Part shown: positions 55,301-63,125 of the stretch, piece after piece | Layout of the letters: every line of letters starts with the position of its first letter | How positions within the stretch are numbered: the stretch's first letter is position 1 | Assembly: GCF_016863515.1 (NCBI RefSeq) | Contig: NZ_BOPA01000022.1 | Span: forward strand, 1-64,000 | Direction: 5' to 3' | Length of the DNA stretch: 64,000 nt | Source: Micromonospora gifhornensis | Lineage (GTDB): Bacteria > Actinomycetota > Actinomycetes > Mycobacteriales > Micromonosporaceae | Notes under the pieces: model-generated | What the model was told of the DNA's origin: nothing | Database searches by the model: none | What the model saw: the letters and a program-made list of their open reading frames with translations, nothing else | Position numbers and translations under genes: made by a program

Positions 55301-56266
55301 TCAGTCGGCGCGGGCCAGGGTCACCCCGAACAGGCCGTCCGGGTCGGTCCAGAACCGGTACGCGGGCAGCCCGGCCGCAGCCAGTTCGGCGGCGATCCCC
55401 TCGGGGCGGAACTTCGCCGAGACCTCGGTCCGCATCTGCTCGCCGGCGGCGAAATCGACAGCCATGTCCAGCACCCGGACCCGCATCGGTCGTTGTGCCC
55501 GCAGTCGCATCTCGATCCACTCCCGCTCCGGATCCCAGAGCGCGACATGGTCGAAGGCCTCCGGATCGAAGTCGGCACCGAGTTCCCGGTTGAGCACCCG
55601 CAGCACGTTGCGGTTGAACTCGGCGGTCACCCCCGCCGCGTCGTCGTAGGCGGGCACGATCACCGACGGGTCCTTGACCAGGTCGGTGCCGACCAGGAAC
55701 CAGTCCCCCACCTCCAGGGCGGCCCGCATCCGGGTCAGGAACTCGGCCCGCTCGGCCGGCAACAGGTTGCCGATGGTGCCGCCGAGGAAGATCACCAGCC
55801 GTCGCCCACCGGCCGGCAGCCGATGCAGGTCACGGGTGAAATCACCGACGATGCCGCGCACCCGCAGCCCGGCATAGTCGGCCGCGAGAGCGGCGGTGGA
55901 GCCCCGCAGCGCGCTTACCGACACGTCCAGCGGGACGAACGTGCCCAGGCCGCCCCGACGGGTGAAGGCGTCCAGGAGCAGCCGGGTCTTCTCCGACGAC
56001 CCGGACCCGAGCTCGATAAGCGTCTTCGCGCCTGTCGACTCGGCGATCTCGGCCGCGTGTTCGGCCAGCACGGCCCGCTCGGCCCGGGTCGGGTAGTACT
56101 CCGGCAGCCGGGTGATCTCGTCGAACAGTTCACTGCCCCGGGTGTCGTAGAACCACTTCGGGGGCAGCCACTTCGCCTCGGCGCTCAGCCCCACGCGTAC
56201 GTCCCGACGCAGGCTCTCGGCCACGTCCCGGTCGTCCAGGTGTATCTCCAGCGGTTCGGCGCTCAT
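55301..56266 (-). CDS. egtD: L-histidine N-alpha-methyltransferase (EgtD)
   Basis: Trimethylates histidine to hercynine, the first step of ergothioneine synthesis. 321 aa, the usual length. SAM-binding L-I-E-L-G-S-G-S-S-E-K-T and F-L-G-G-T-I-G-N-L, and the N-terminal W-F-Y-D-T-R-G-S-E-L-F, are diagnostic. ATG at 56266 follows AAGGAAG. Last gene of egtA-B-C-D; no egtE (C-S lyase) follows within the window. Confidence 0.96.
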   Translation of the reverse strand: MSAEPLEIHLDDRDVAESLRRDVRVGLSAEAKWLPPKWFYDTRGSELFDEITRLPEYYPTRAERAVLAEHAAEIAESTGAKTLIELGSGSSEKTRLLLDAFTRRGGLGTFVPLDVSVSALRGSTAALAADYAGLRVRGIVGDFTRDLHRLPAGGRRLVIFLGGTIGNLLPAERAEFLTRMRAALEVGDWFLVGTDLVKDPSVIVPAYDDAAGVTAEFNRNVLRVLNRELGADFDPEAFDHVALWDPEREWIEMRLRAQRPMRVRVLDMAVDFAAGEQMRTEVSAKFRPEGIAAELAAAGLPAYRFWTDPDGLFGVTLARAD

Positions 56267-56307
56267 CTGCTTCCTTTCGGTGATGCTTGTCGGTTCGTCC
56301 GGGTGGT

Positions 56308-57054
56308 TCACGGCCCGGTGAGCGCCCACTGGCGCACCATGGTCGCGGTGGCCTGCACGAGGTGGCCGTCCGGCACCTCTCGCCAACCCGGGTCGTCGTC
56401 GTGCGGCTCGGAGGCGAGCAGCACCGATGCGGGTGTGGCCCGCAGGGACAACGCGTGCCCGACGGTCGTGGCGACCGCCGTGTGCCCGTCGGTGAGCAGC
56501 AGGTTGAGCCGGGAACCGGGGGCGGCCGCGGCGACCCGGGTGACCGTCTCGGCGACCGCCTGCTGCGGTGCGACGCCCGCGCGCAGCCGGTGCCGCACCA
56601 ACGCCCACAGCAGCGCCGAGTCGGTCGTCGCGTCGAGCGTGAGCAGGTCGCGTACGGGTAGTTCGGCGGCGAGCGGCACCATCGAGTCCGGCCAGCCACG
56701 CACCACGCCGTTGTGGCTGAACAGCCACCGGCCCTCGGTGAACGGGGCGGCAGCGCCGTCGACGACCGCCATGCCGACCGTGGCGGAACGCACCGCGGCC
56801 AGCACCGCCGTGGTCGAGGTGACCGCCGCGAGGTCGGCGATTGTCGGATCGCTCCAGATCGGCTGCGCCCGCCGGTACCGCACCGGCGGGCCGTCGCCCG
56901 GATACCAGCCGACACCGAACCCGTCGGCGTTGATCGTCCCCCCGCCGCGCATGTCGCGGGGGGCCCAGGACTGACGCAGCAGCGAGTACGGCGGATCGAG
57001 GAGCACCTCGCGCAGGGTCACCGGTGGTCCCAGGTAGACCAGGTGGCGGCACAT
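56308..57054 (-). CDS. egtC: Ergothioneine glutamine-amidotransferase-type hydrolase (EgtC)
   Basis: 248 aa, class II glutamine amidotransferase fold with Cys2 as N-terminal nucleophile (M-C-R-H-L-V-Y-L-G) and G-G-T-I-N-A-D-G-F-G-V-G-W-Y. It removes glutamate from gamma-glutamyl-cysteinyl-hercynine sulfoxide. ATG at 57054 sits 10 bp after the egtB stop. Confidence 0.95.
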   Translation of the reverse strand: MCRHLVYLGPPVTLREVLLDPPYSLLRQSWAPRDMRGGGTINADGFGVGWYPGDGPPVRYRRAQPIWSDPTIADLAAVTSTTAVLAAVRSATVGMAVVDGAAAPFTEGRWLFSHNGVVRGWPDSMVPLAAELPVRDLLTLDATTDSALLWALVRHRLRAGVAPQQAVAETVTRVAAAAPGSRLNLLLTDGHTAVATTVGHALSLRATPASVLLASEPHDDDPGWREVPDGHLVQATATMVRQWALTGP

Positions 57055-57064
57055 CAGCCCACCG

Positions 57065-58402
57065 TCACCGGCGGGCCTGCTCGGCGTCGGCGTCACGGGC
57101 ACAGCGGAAGCCGCTGAAGATCTGCCGCCGGATGGGGTAGTCCCAGTTGCGGAACGTGCCCCGGCAGGCCGCCCGGTCGGTGCCGAAGGAACCACCCCGC
57201 AGCACCTGGTGGTCGTCGCCGAAGAAGACCTCCGAATATTCGCGGTACGGGAAGGCGACGAAACCCGGGTAGCCCCGGAAGGTGCTGGAGGTCCACTCCC
57301 ACACGTCGCCGATGAGCTGGTGCACGCCCAGCGGCGAGGCACCGGCCGGATAGGCGCCGACGGGCGCCGGCCACAGGTGCCGCTGCCCCAGGTTGGCGTG
57401 CGCCGAGGTCGGGTCGTCGTCACCCCACGGGTAGCGCCGGGAGCGGCCGGTGGCCGGATCCCAGCGGGCCGCCTTCTCCCACTCCGCCTCGGTGGGCAGT
57501 CGCTTGCCCGCCCAGCTGGCGTACGCCTGCGCCTCGTGGTAGCAGACGTGCACCACCGGCTCGTCGGCGCGGACCGGGGCCCACCGGCCGAAGCGCCGGT
57601 ACGCCCACCCGTCGCCGTCACGCCGCCAGTGCAGCGGCGCGCTCAGCCCGGCCTCCTGACGGTGCTGCCAGCCCCGCTCGCTCCACCAGCGCGGATCGTC
57701 GTACCCGCCGTCGGCGATGAACTCGGCGTACGCCCCGTTCGTCACCGGCGTGGCGTCGATGAGGTACGCAGGCAGCTCCACCCGGTGGCCGGGACGCTCG
57801 TTGTCCAGTGCCCACGGGTCGGCGTCGGTGCCCATCACGAACGGGCCGGCCGGCACCAGCACCTCCGCGGCGGGCCGTACGGTCGGTTCGGGTGGCGGCG
57901 GCGCCTGCAGCACCGCCGGCCCGGAGCGCAACTGGTGGGTGGCGAGCATGGTCTCGTCGTGCTGCTGCTCGTGCTGCACGATCATGCCGAAGGCGAAACC
58001 GTCGGCGACAAGTGGACGGCTGTCGAAGGCGACCCGGTCGAGCAGGTCGAAGACCTTGTCCCGGACGGTGGCCACGTACGCCCGCGCCTCGGTCGGCGGC
58101 AGCAGCGGCAACGAGGGGCGGTCCCGGCGGGGCTGCTTGAAGGCGTCGTACAGGTCGTCGATGTCGCACCGCACCGGCTCCCGGCCGCCGACGTCGCGCA
58201 CCAGCCAGAGCTCCTCCTGGTTGCCCACGTGGGCCAGGTCCCACACCAGCGGGGACATCAGCGGCGAGTGTTGGCGCATCAGGTCGGCGTCGTCCACCAC
58301 CTCGGTCAGCAGGGCGGTCCGGGCCCGGGTGCGTTCCAGTTCCGCGGCGATCCGGCTGCGCAGTGCCTCGGCGTCCGCCCCTTCGGTCACGGTGTGGGTC
58401 AC
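57065..58402 (-). CDS. egtB: Hercynine oxygenase (EgtB)
   Basis: 445 aa. It joins hercynine to gamma-glutamylcysteine with O2 at a nonheme Fe(II). N-terminal DinB-like domain with the iron ligands in D-L-A-H and H-E-Q-Q-H-D-E (H-x3-H-x-E), then an FGE-sulfatase domain with V-T-N-G-A-Y-A-E-F, L-P-T-E-A-E-W-E-K-A-A-R and G-F-R-C. GTG at 58402 overlaps the egtA stop by 4 bp and follows AAGGAGG. Confidence 0.96.
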   Translation of the reverse strand: MTHTVTEGADAEALRSRIAAELERTRARTALLTEVVDDADLMRQHSPLMSPLVWDLAHVGNQEELWLVRDVGGREPVRCDIDDLYDAFKQPRRDRPSLPLLPPTEARAYVATVRDKVFDLLDRVAFDSRPLVADGFAFGMIVQHEQQHDETMLATHQLRSGPAVLQAPPPPEPTVRPAAEVLVPAGPFVMGTDADPWALDNERPGHRVELPAYLIDATPVTNGAYAEFIADGGYDDPRWWSERGWQHRQEAGLSAPLHWRRDGDGWAYRRFGRWAPVRADEPVVHVCYHEAQAYASWAGKRLPTEAEWEKAARWDPATGRSRRYPWGDDDPTSAHANLGQRHLWPAPVGAYPAGASPLGVHQLIGDVWEWTSSTFRGYPGFVAFPYREYSEVFFGDDHQVLRGGSFGTDRAACRGTFRNWDYPIRRQIFSGFRCARDADAEQARR

Positions 58403-59634
58403 CCTTGCCTCCTTCGTGCCGCGGCCCGCCGTCGGCGCAGCCCTCGGTCGATGTCGTCGTGCAGTTCCGCCGGCAGGTCGAGCCGCGGCAGTGCCGCCCG
58501 GGCCAGGTCGAACAGGGCGGCGGCGGCCGAGGCCAGGGCCGGGTCGCCCAGGCCGTGCCGGGCCGCGCTCTGCCACCTGTCGGCCACCGGCGCCGCGACC
58601 GCGACGGCCGAGTCGATCGTCTCGGCGTCGGCTAGCAGGGCGGCGAGCACCGCAAGCGGGAGTGTCCAGTCCCGGCCCGGCTGGGCGTCCAGGTAGCGCA
58701 GTTCGAGGTAGCCACGCGGGCGCACCGGCGGAAAGAGCGTGCTCGCGTGATAGTCGAGGTCGTCGACGGTGGGTGGTCGGGGCAGCGCCCCGTCGAGCCA
58801 GTCGGCGAAGGTGACGCCCGGTGGCGCGGTCCAGTCGCCGTCGGGGTCGCGGACGCAGAGCAACGGCGCGGCGAGCACATACGCGGTCCAGGCGGCGACC
58901 GGATCCTGGTCGGGTCGGCCGGGGTCCCAGACCGCGGCGGTACGAGCCGGGTCGATGCGCAGCCACGCGCCCATGCGGGCCGAGGCCCAGCCGGTGTCCC
59001 GGCCGGCGTGTCTGCCTGAGGTGGCGAAGGCGGCCAGCAGTGGTGGCCCGATCATGTGCACCACCGCCCAGCGGGCCGCCACCTGACCCGGTTCGCCCGC
59101 ATCCAGGCAGACCTGCAGGCCCGCGGTGCCGTACATCATCGTGCGCCCAGCCGGGCCACGTCTGTCGAAGGCCAGACGCATGGCGCGGTAGCGAGGAGTG
59201 TCGAGCAACGCTCCGGGCGGACGGTGGGGATCGATTCCGGTGCTGCCCAGCCGCAGACCGGCGGCGCCCAGCAGGCGGGCGACCTGGTCGATGTCGGACT
59301 GGGTGGCCTCGATCAGGGCCGCCACGGAGGCGCGCGGTGGGGTGGAGATCTCCACCTGGCCACCCGGCTCGACGGTCACCGCGCCGCCGTGCAACAGTCG
59401 CAGCGCGGGGCTGGTCGGATCCAACGTGGTGGGGCTGTAGGGCCCGAGCGCCGCGCGCAGCCGCTCGGCGTCGACGGGACGGGTCGGGTCGACGGCATCG
59501 TGGACAGTCCATTCGAGCTCGACGCCGGTGTAGGTCGGTGGGCCGGTCTTGAAGCAGATCCGGGCGAGATGCCGGGCGGCCGCAGCGCGATCACGCAACT
59601 CCTGGACCCGGTCCAGCTCCGGTGACATCACCAT
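58399..59634 (-). CDS. egtA: Glutamate-cysteine ligase (EgtA)
   Basis: 411 aa. It makes gamma-glutamylcysteine for EgtB. GCS2-type carboxylate-amine ligase; visible motifs Y-T-G-V-E-L-E-W-T-V near residue 37, G-Q-V-E-I-S-T-P-P near 93 and a late Y-L-E-L-R-Y-L-D. Three in-frame starts are close: ATG 59634, GTG 59631 and ATG 59628. The last forms a TGATG with a 9-codon upstream ORF, so either ATG may be used. The SD copy AAGGGGAG lies eight bases before 59634. First gene of the operon. Confidence 0.94.
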   Translation of the reverse strand: MVMSPELDRVQELRDRAAAARHLARICFKTGPPTYTGVELEWTVHDAVDPTRPVDAERLRAALGPYSPTTLDPTSPALRLLHGGAVTVEPGGQVEISTPPRASVAALIEATQSDIDQVARLLGAAGLRLGSTGIDPHRPPGALLDTPRYRAMRLAFDRRGPAGRTMMYGTAGLQVCLDAGEPGQVAARWAVVHMIGPPLLAAFATSGRHAGRDTGWASARMGAWLRIDPARTAAVWDPGRPDQDPVAAWTAYVLAAPLLCVRDPDGDWTAPPGVTFADWLDGALPRPPTVDDLDYHASTLFPPVRPRGYLELRYLDAQPGRDWTLPLAVLAALLADAETIDSAVAVAAPVADRWQSAARHGLGDPALASAAAALFDLARAALPRLDLPAELHDDIDRGLRRRRAAARRRQG

Positions 59635-59657
59635 GCGACGGCTCCCCTTGGCACCAT
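59628..59657 (-). CDS. Nine-codon leader ORF overlapping egtA
   Basis: ATG at 59657 reads M-V-P-R-G-A-V-A-W-stop; its TGA overlaps the third egtA start as TGATG. It has its own AGGGAG eight bases upstream. The leader and the egtA start region are near-identical (AGGGGAGCCGTCGCATGGTG versus AGGGAGCCGTCGCATGGTG), so it arose by a short tandem duplication. It has no cysteine or histidine, which argues against classical amino-acid attenuation. Confidence 0.45.
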   Translation of the reverse strand: MVPRGAVAW

Positions 59658-59764
59658 GCGACGGCTCCCTTCGGCGCTGCCGGCTCAGCCCTGTCAGTCA
59701 CGGTAACCCGTACCTGTGACATCGGCGGACCGCCACCTTCTGTCTAGCAGGCATCAACCGAACG

Positions 59765-60637
59765 TCAAGGGGAAATCCTCCGCAGGGCAGCCGGGAGGAG
59801 TCCCGCCGCGTCGGTGGACCCGGCGGCGGGACCGTGTCTGGCCAGCCACTCCGGGTCGGTCTCGGCCAGCACCGCCTGGCAGTACGCCAGTACGTTGTCG
59901 GCACCGCCGGCCGCGACCACCAACTCGCTGAACGCGGGGGTCCTCAGCGCCTTCTCCCGCTGGCGCTCCGGCTTCGACAGGTAGGCCTTGCAGAGCCCTG
60001 GCCGGTCGGCGGTGTTGTCGGAGTTGCCCGGGCCGGCCTGCACCGTACGGTCCACCGCCGGCTCACGCTGCTGAGGCGGTTCGGGTGTGGGCGAGGCCGA
60101 CGTCGTCGGGTCCGGCGCGCCCTCGGTCGGCTCGGCGCTGACGCCGGGGGTGACTCCCGGGGAGGCGGTGGGTGCGGCGCCGGGCACTCCCTGGGACGGG
60201 GTGCCGCCACCCCGATCAGGTTGCCCGCCCGCTGCGCTCGGCGACGGCGCGACGGGACGGGTGATCGGGGTCGACGGCGGCGCCGACCGCTCGTGCGGCC
60301 AGTCGAGCCGTACCGCCGCCAGGGCGGCACCGGCGGTGGCGGTGGCGGCCACCCCGGCGATCCAGACCACGACGCCGGCGGTGAACCGCCGCCGGCGCGT
60401 GGGGCGGGACGGTGGAGCGGTCAGGCCGGCCTGCCGGGCGGCCCGGAAGGCGGCGAGCGCCTTCTCCTCGCCGACGAGTTCCGCCGGGCGGGGCGGGCCG
60501 GCGGCGGCCCGCAGCAGCCCGGCGACCGGATCCGGCGAGTCGGACGGCCCAGCCGTGGGGCGTGGTTCACGCGCGGCGTCGAGCAGGTGGTCGTGGTCGG
60601 TCGGCACTCCGGTGCCTTCCAACCGCCGCAGGTACAT
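59765..60637 (-). CDS. Putative anti-sigma-type membrane protein
   Basis: 290 aa. A cytoplasmic N-terminal part (about 1-85), one membrane helix (about 86-108), then a Pro/Ser/Thr-rich linker and a C-terminal globular piece (about 200-290) with two cysteines (G-L-C and Y-C). ATG at 60637 follows GAGGGG and starts 16 bp after the sigma-factor stop, so this is probably the cognate anti-sigma factor by position and topology. It has no zinc-binding H-x3-C-x2-C motif. Confidence 0.7.
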   Translation of the reverse strand: MYLRRLEGTGVPTDHDHLLDAAREPRPTAGPSDSPDPVAGLLRAAAGPPRPAELVGEEKALAAFRAARQAGLTAPPSRPTRRRRFTAGVVVWIAGVAATATAGAALAAVRLDWPHERSAPPSTPITRPVAPSPSAAGGQPDRGGGTPSQGVPGAAPTASPGVTPGVSAEPTEGAPDPTTSASPTPEPPQQREPAVDRTVQAGPGNSDNTADRPGLCKAYLSKPERQREKALRTPAFSELVVAAGGADNVLAYCQAVLAETDPEWLARHGPAAGSTDAAGLLPAALRRISP

Positions 60638-60653
60638 GCGTAGTCCCCTCACG

Positions 60654-61283
60654 TCAGCCGTCCACCGGCTCGGCATGCGGCGTCTGTGAAGCGGTACGCG
60701 GAAGTGGCGGCGTGGCCCGTGTCGCGGCGGGCTCGTCGCACTCCTCGGTCGGCTGACCCAGCATCAGCGCCAGCCGACGCAGGCCGCGGTGCGCGGCGGT
60801 ACGCACCGCCCCGGCCCGGCGGCCGAGGACCCGCCCGGCGGTCTCGGCGTCGAGCCCGACGACGGCACGCAGCAGCACCGCCTCCGCCTCCCGGGGCGGA
60901 AGGCTGGCGATCATCGCGAGGGCGGCCTCGGTGCCGATGCTCTCCCCGGCCCGCTCGGCCGTGTCGGCGTCCCCGGCCAACTCGCTGAGTTCCTGCACCG
61001 GCACGGGCAACGCGGGGCGACGGCGTTGCCGCCGCAGGTGATCCATGGCCCGGTTCCGGGCGATGGTGACGGCCCAGGCACGAAACTCCCCACCGCTGAA
61101 GTTCGGCAGGTCGCGTGCCACCTGCAACCAGGTCTCCGAGGCGACGTCCTCGGCGGCGTCGGCGCCGACCAGGGCGGTCAGGTAGCGCAGCAGCCCGGGC
61201 TGGAGGCTGCGGTAGAGGAAACGGAACGCCTCCTCGTCGCCGGCCTGAGCCGCCTCGACGGCCTGACTCAGTTCACCGGACAT
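60654..61283 (-). CDS. ECF sigma factor
   Basis: 209 aa. Region 2 (about 25-90): A-A-E-D-V-A-S-E-T-W-L and W-A-V-T-I-A-R-N-R-A-M-D-H-L-R-R; region 4 (about 120-175): L-P-P-R-E-A-E-A-V-L-L-R and G-R-R-A-G-A-V-R-T-A-A-H-R-G-L-R-R-L. About 30 residues after region 4 are Pro-rich. ATG 61283. Transcribed with the membrane protein downstream. Confidence 0.93.
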   Translation of the reverse strand: MSGELSQAVEAAQAGDEEAFRFLYRSLQPGLLRYLTALVGADAAEDVASETWLQVARDLPNFSGGEFRAWAVTIARNRAMDHLRRQRRRPALPVPVQELSELAGDADTAERAGESIGTEAALAMIASLPPREAEAVLLRAVVGLDAETAGRVLGRRAGAVRTAAHRGLRRLALMLGQPTEECDEPAATRATPPLPRTASQTPHAEPVDG

Positions 61284-61624
61284 GGCCTTGCCGCTTCCGT
61301 TCTACCGGTCCTTCCATGGGTCGCCCGAACCACAGGCGCAGCGGGCACGGGTCGATTGTCCGGGCTGGCACCGTTCCCCGCACCCCGCCCCCGTCGACCT
61401 GCTCGCTTCCGGGCCGTTGTGGCCCGGATGCGGATTGTTCCCGACAGCACCGCCGACCACAACCACCGGTCGCGGAACCCGAGCCGACCCGAAATGCGCC
61501 GTGCAAGCACCTCGTCACCGGTGGTCACCATCGGGTGCCGTACGCTCATCGCGGCCCGTCGGGAGGCCTCCCGCAGCCGGGCCGCCGGCGCGCCGATCAG
61601 GCTCATCATGGGTACGGTGGTGCC
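61284..61624. promoter_or_regulatory. Sigma-factor / kinase intergenic region
   Basis: 341 bp without a convincing gene, between divergent genes. TACGGT at 61613-61618 ends six bases before the kinase GTG (leaderless pattern). An inverted TAGAAC-like -10 for the sigma gene lies at 61299-61304 on the minus strand. No other structure was found. Confidence 0.4.
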
Positions 61625-63007
61625 GTGTTGTCTTCGGAGGTCGTACTCAGCGGTCGATACCGCTTGGACGAACGCGTCGCCACCGGCGGCATGGGCGATG
61701 TCTGGCGAGGCACCGACCTGATCCTCGGCCGGCAGGTCGCGATCAAGGTGCTGCTGCCCGCGCTGGTGTCCGACCCCGATTTCATCGCCCGTTTCCGCGC
61801 CGAGGCCCGGATGATGGCGGCGCTGCGTCACCCGGGCATCGTGCAGGTCTTCGACTGCGGCGAGGACGACCTGGCCGGCGGCGGGCGGGCCGACTACCTG
61901 GTGATGGAGTTCGTCACCGGCCAACCGTTGTCGAAGCGGATCGAGGCCGAGGGTCGTCTGGACGTCGCCGAGACCATGTCCGTGGTGGCCCAGGCCGCAC
62001 AGGCCCTGCACGCCGCACACCAGCGCGGCATCGTGCACCGTGACGTCAAGCCGAGCAACCTGCTGGTCCAGGAGGACGGGACGGTCGTTCTCGTCGACTT
62101 CGGCGTCGCCCGATCGGTCAATGTGACCAGCATCACCAGCACGAACGCGGTGCCGGGCACCGCCCTCTACATGGCCCCCGAGCAGGCTGCGGGACGACCC
62201 GTCTCCGGAGCGACCGACCTGTACGCGCTCGGCGCGGTCGCCTACTGCTGCCTCATCGGCAGCCCGCCGTTCACCGGCGACAACCCGCTCCAGGTCGCCG
62301 TACGGCACCTCGACGACCCGCCGCCGGAGCTGCCCCACGACATTCCGGAAGCGGTGCGGGCCCTGGTCGAACGTGCCCTCGCCAAGGATCCCGCGGACCG
62401 CTTCAGCAGCGGCGCGGCGATGGCGGAGGCGGCCCGCAGCGCGGTCTCGGACAGTTCCCTGCCCACCGCTATGGTGCCGGCGGCGGTACGCGGTCCCGGA
62501 CCGGACACCCGCACGGCGAACACGGTGGCGCAGGCCGTACCGGCCGGCTCGCGTTCGCGCCGCGGGCGCGGCACGCTTGTCGGCGCGCTCACCGCGGTGG
62601 TGGTGGGTCTCGTCGCGCTCGGCGCGGCGCTCGGCGCAGCCCGCCACGCCAACACCCCGGCGGTGCAGGTGCCGAGCAGCGTCCCGGCCACCGGTTCGGT
62701 CGTCGAGGCCGAGGAGCCGTCGGACGCGACGGAGAGCAGGCCGGCACGGGTGCCGCCGTACCGGCCGGCGGGCTCGACGGGCAAGGCGACCGATTCGCCC
62801 TCGGCCTCACCCAGCACCGGGACGCCCAGCGAGTCGAGCGAGCCCGAGTCACCCGACCCGGCGCCGAGCACCGACACTCCCGCTCCCGGTCCCGTCACCA
62901 GCACCCCCGCCACGGAGCCCGCGACACCGCCGACCTCAGCGCCGGCCCCGACGACCGCACCGCCCGGCGGCGACACCCCGCCCGAGGACGATGCCGAGGC
63001 CAGCTGA
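61625..63007 (+). CDS. Serine/threonine protein kinase, membrane-anchored
   Basis: 460 aa. Kinase domain (about 10-265): G-G-M-G-D-V-W, V-A-I-K-V-L, I-V-H-R-D-V-K-P-S-N, V-D-F-G-V-A and M-A-P-E-Q. One membrane helix (about 318-340) is followed by a Ser/Pro/Thr/Glu-rich outer tail with no PASTA domain. GTG at 61625 has no Shine-Dalgarno but TACGGT six bases before it. It lies divergent from the sigma factor, so regulation in common is possible. Confidence 0.92.
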   Translation: MLSSEVVLSGRYRLDERVATGGMGDVWRGTDLILGRQVAIKVLLPALVSDPDFIARFRAEARMMAALRHPGIVQVFDCGEDDLAGGGRADYLVMEFVTGQPLSKRIEAEGRLDVAETMSVVAQAAQALHAAHQRGIVHRDVKPSNLLVQEDGTVVLVDFGVARSVNVTSITSTNAVPGTALYMAPEQAAGRPVSGATDLYALGAVAYCCLIGSPPFTGDNPLQVAVRHLDDPPPELPHDIPEAVRALVERALAKDPADRFSSGAAMAEAARSAVSDSSLPTAMVPAAVRGPGPDTRTANTVAQAVPAGSRSRRGRGTLVGALTAVVVGLVALGAALGAARHANTPAVQVPSSVPATGSVVEAEEPSDATESRPARVPPYRPAGSTGKATDSPSASPSTGTPSESSEPESPDPAPSTDTPAPGPVTSTPATEPATPPTSAPAPTTAPPGGDTPPEDDAEAS

Positions 63008-63125
63008 CCCGCACCAGATCGACCCAACCACACCAACAGCCCCGGAATCCCCAAAACGGACACCCGGCATCATAATTCACCTTAGGCTCCTACCAGCAAT
63101 TACCGCCTGACGTTCGGGAGCCCGG

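Noticed and set aside
55301..57052. EgtD frame extended back to 57052, and similar extensions of EgtB and EgtC
   Set aside because: The added parts overlap the neighbouring egt genes in other frames and are arginine-rich shadow sequence; the chosen starts give normal family lengths and have ribosome-binding sites or 4-bp overlaps.
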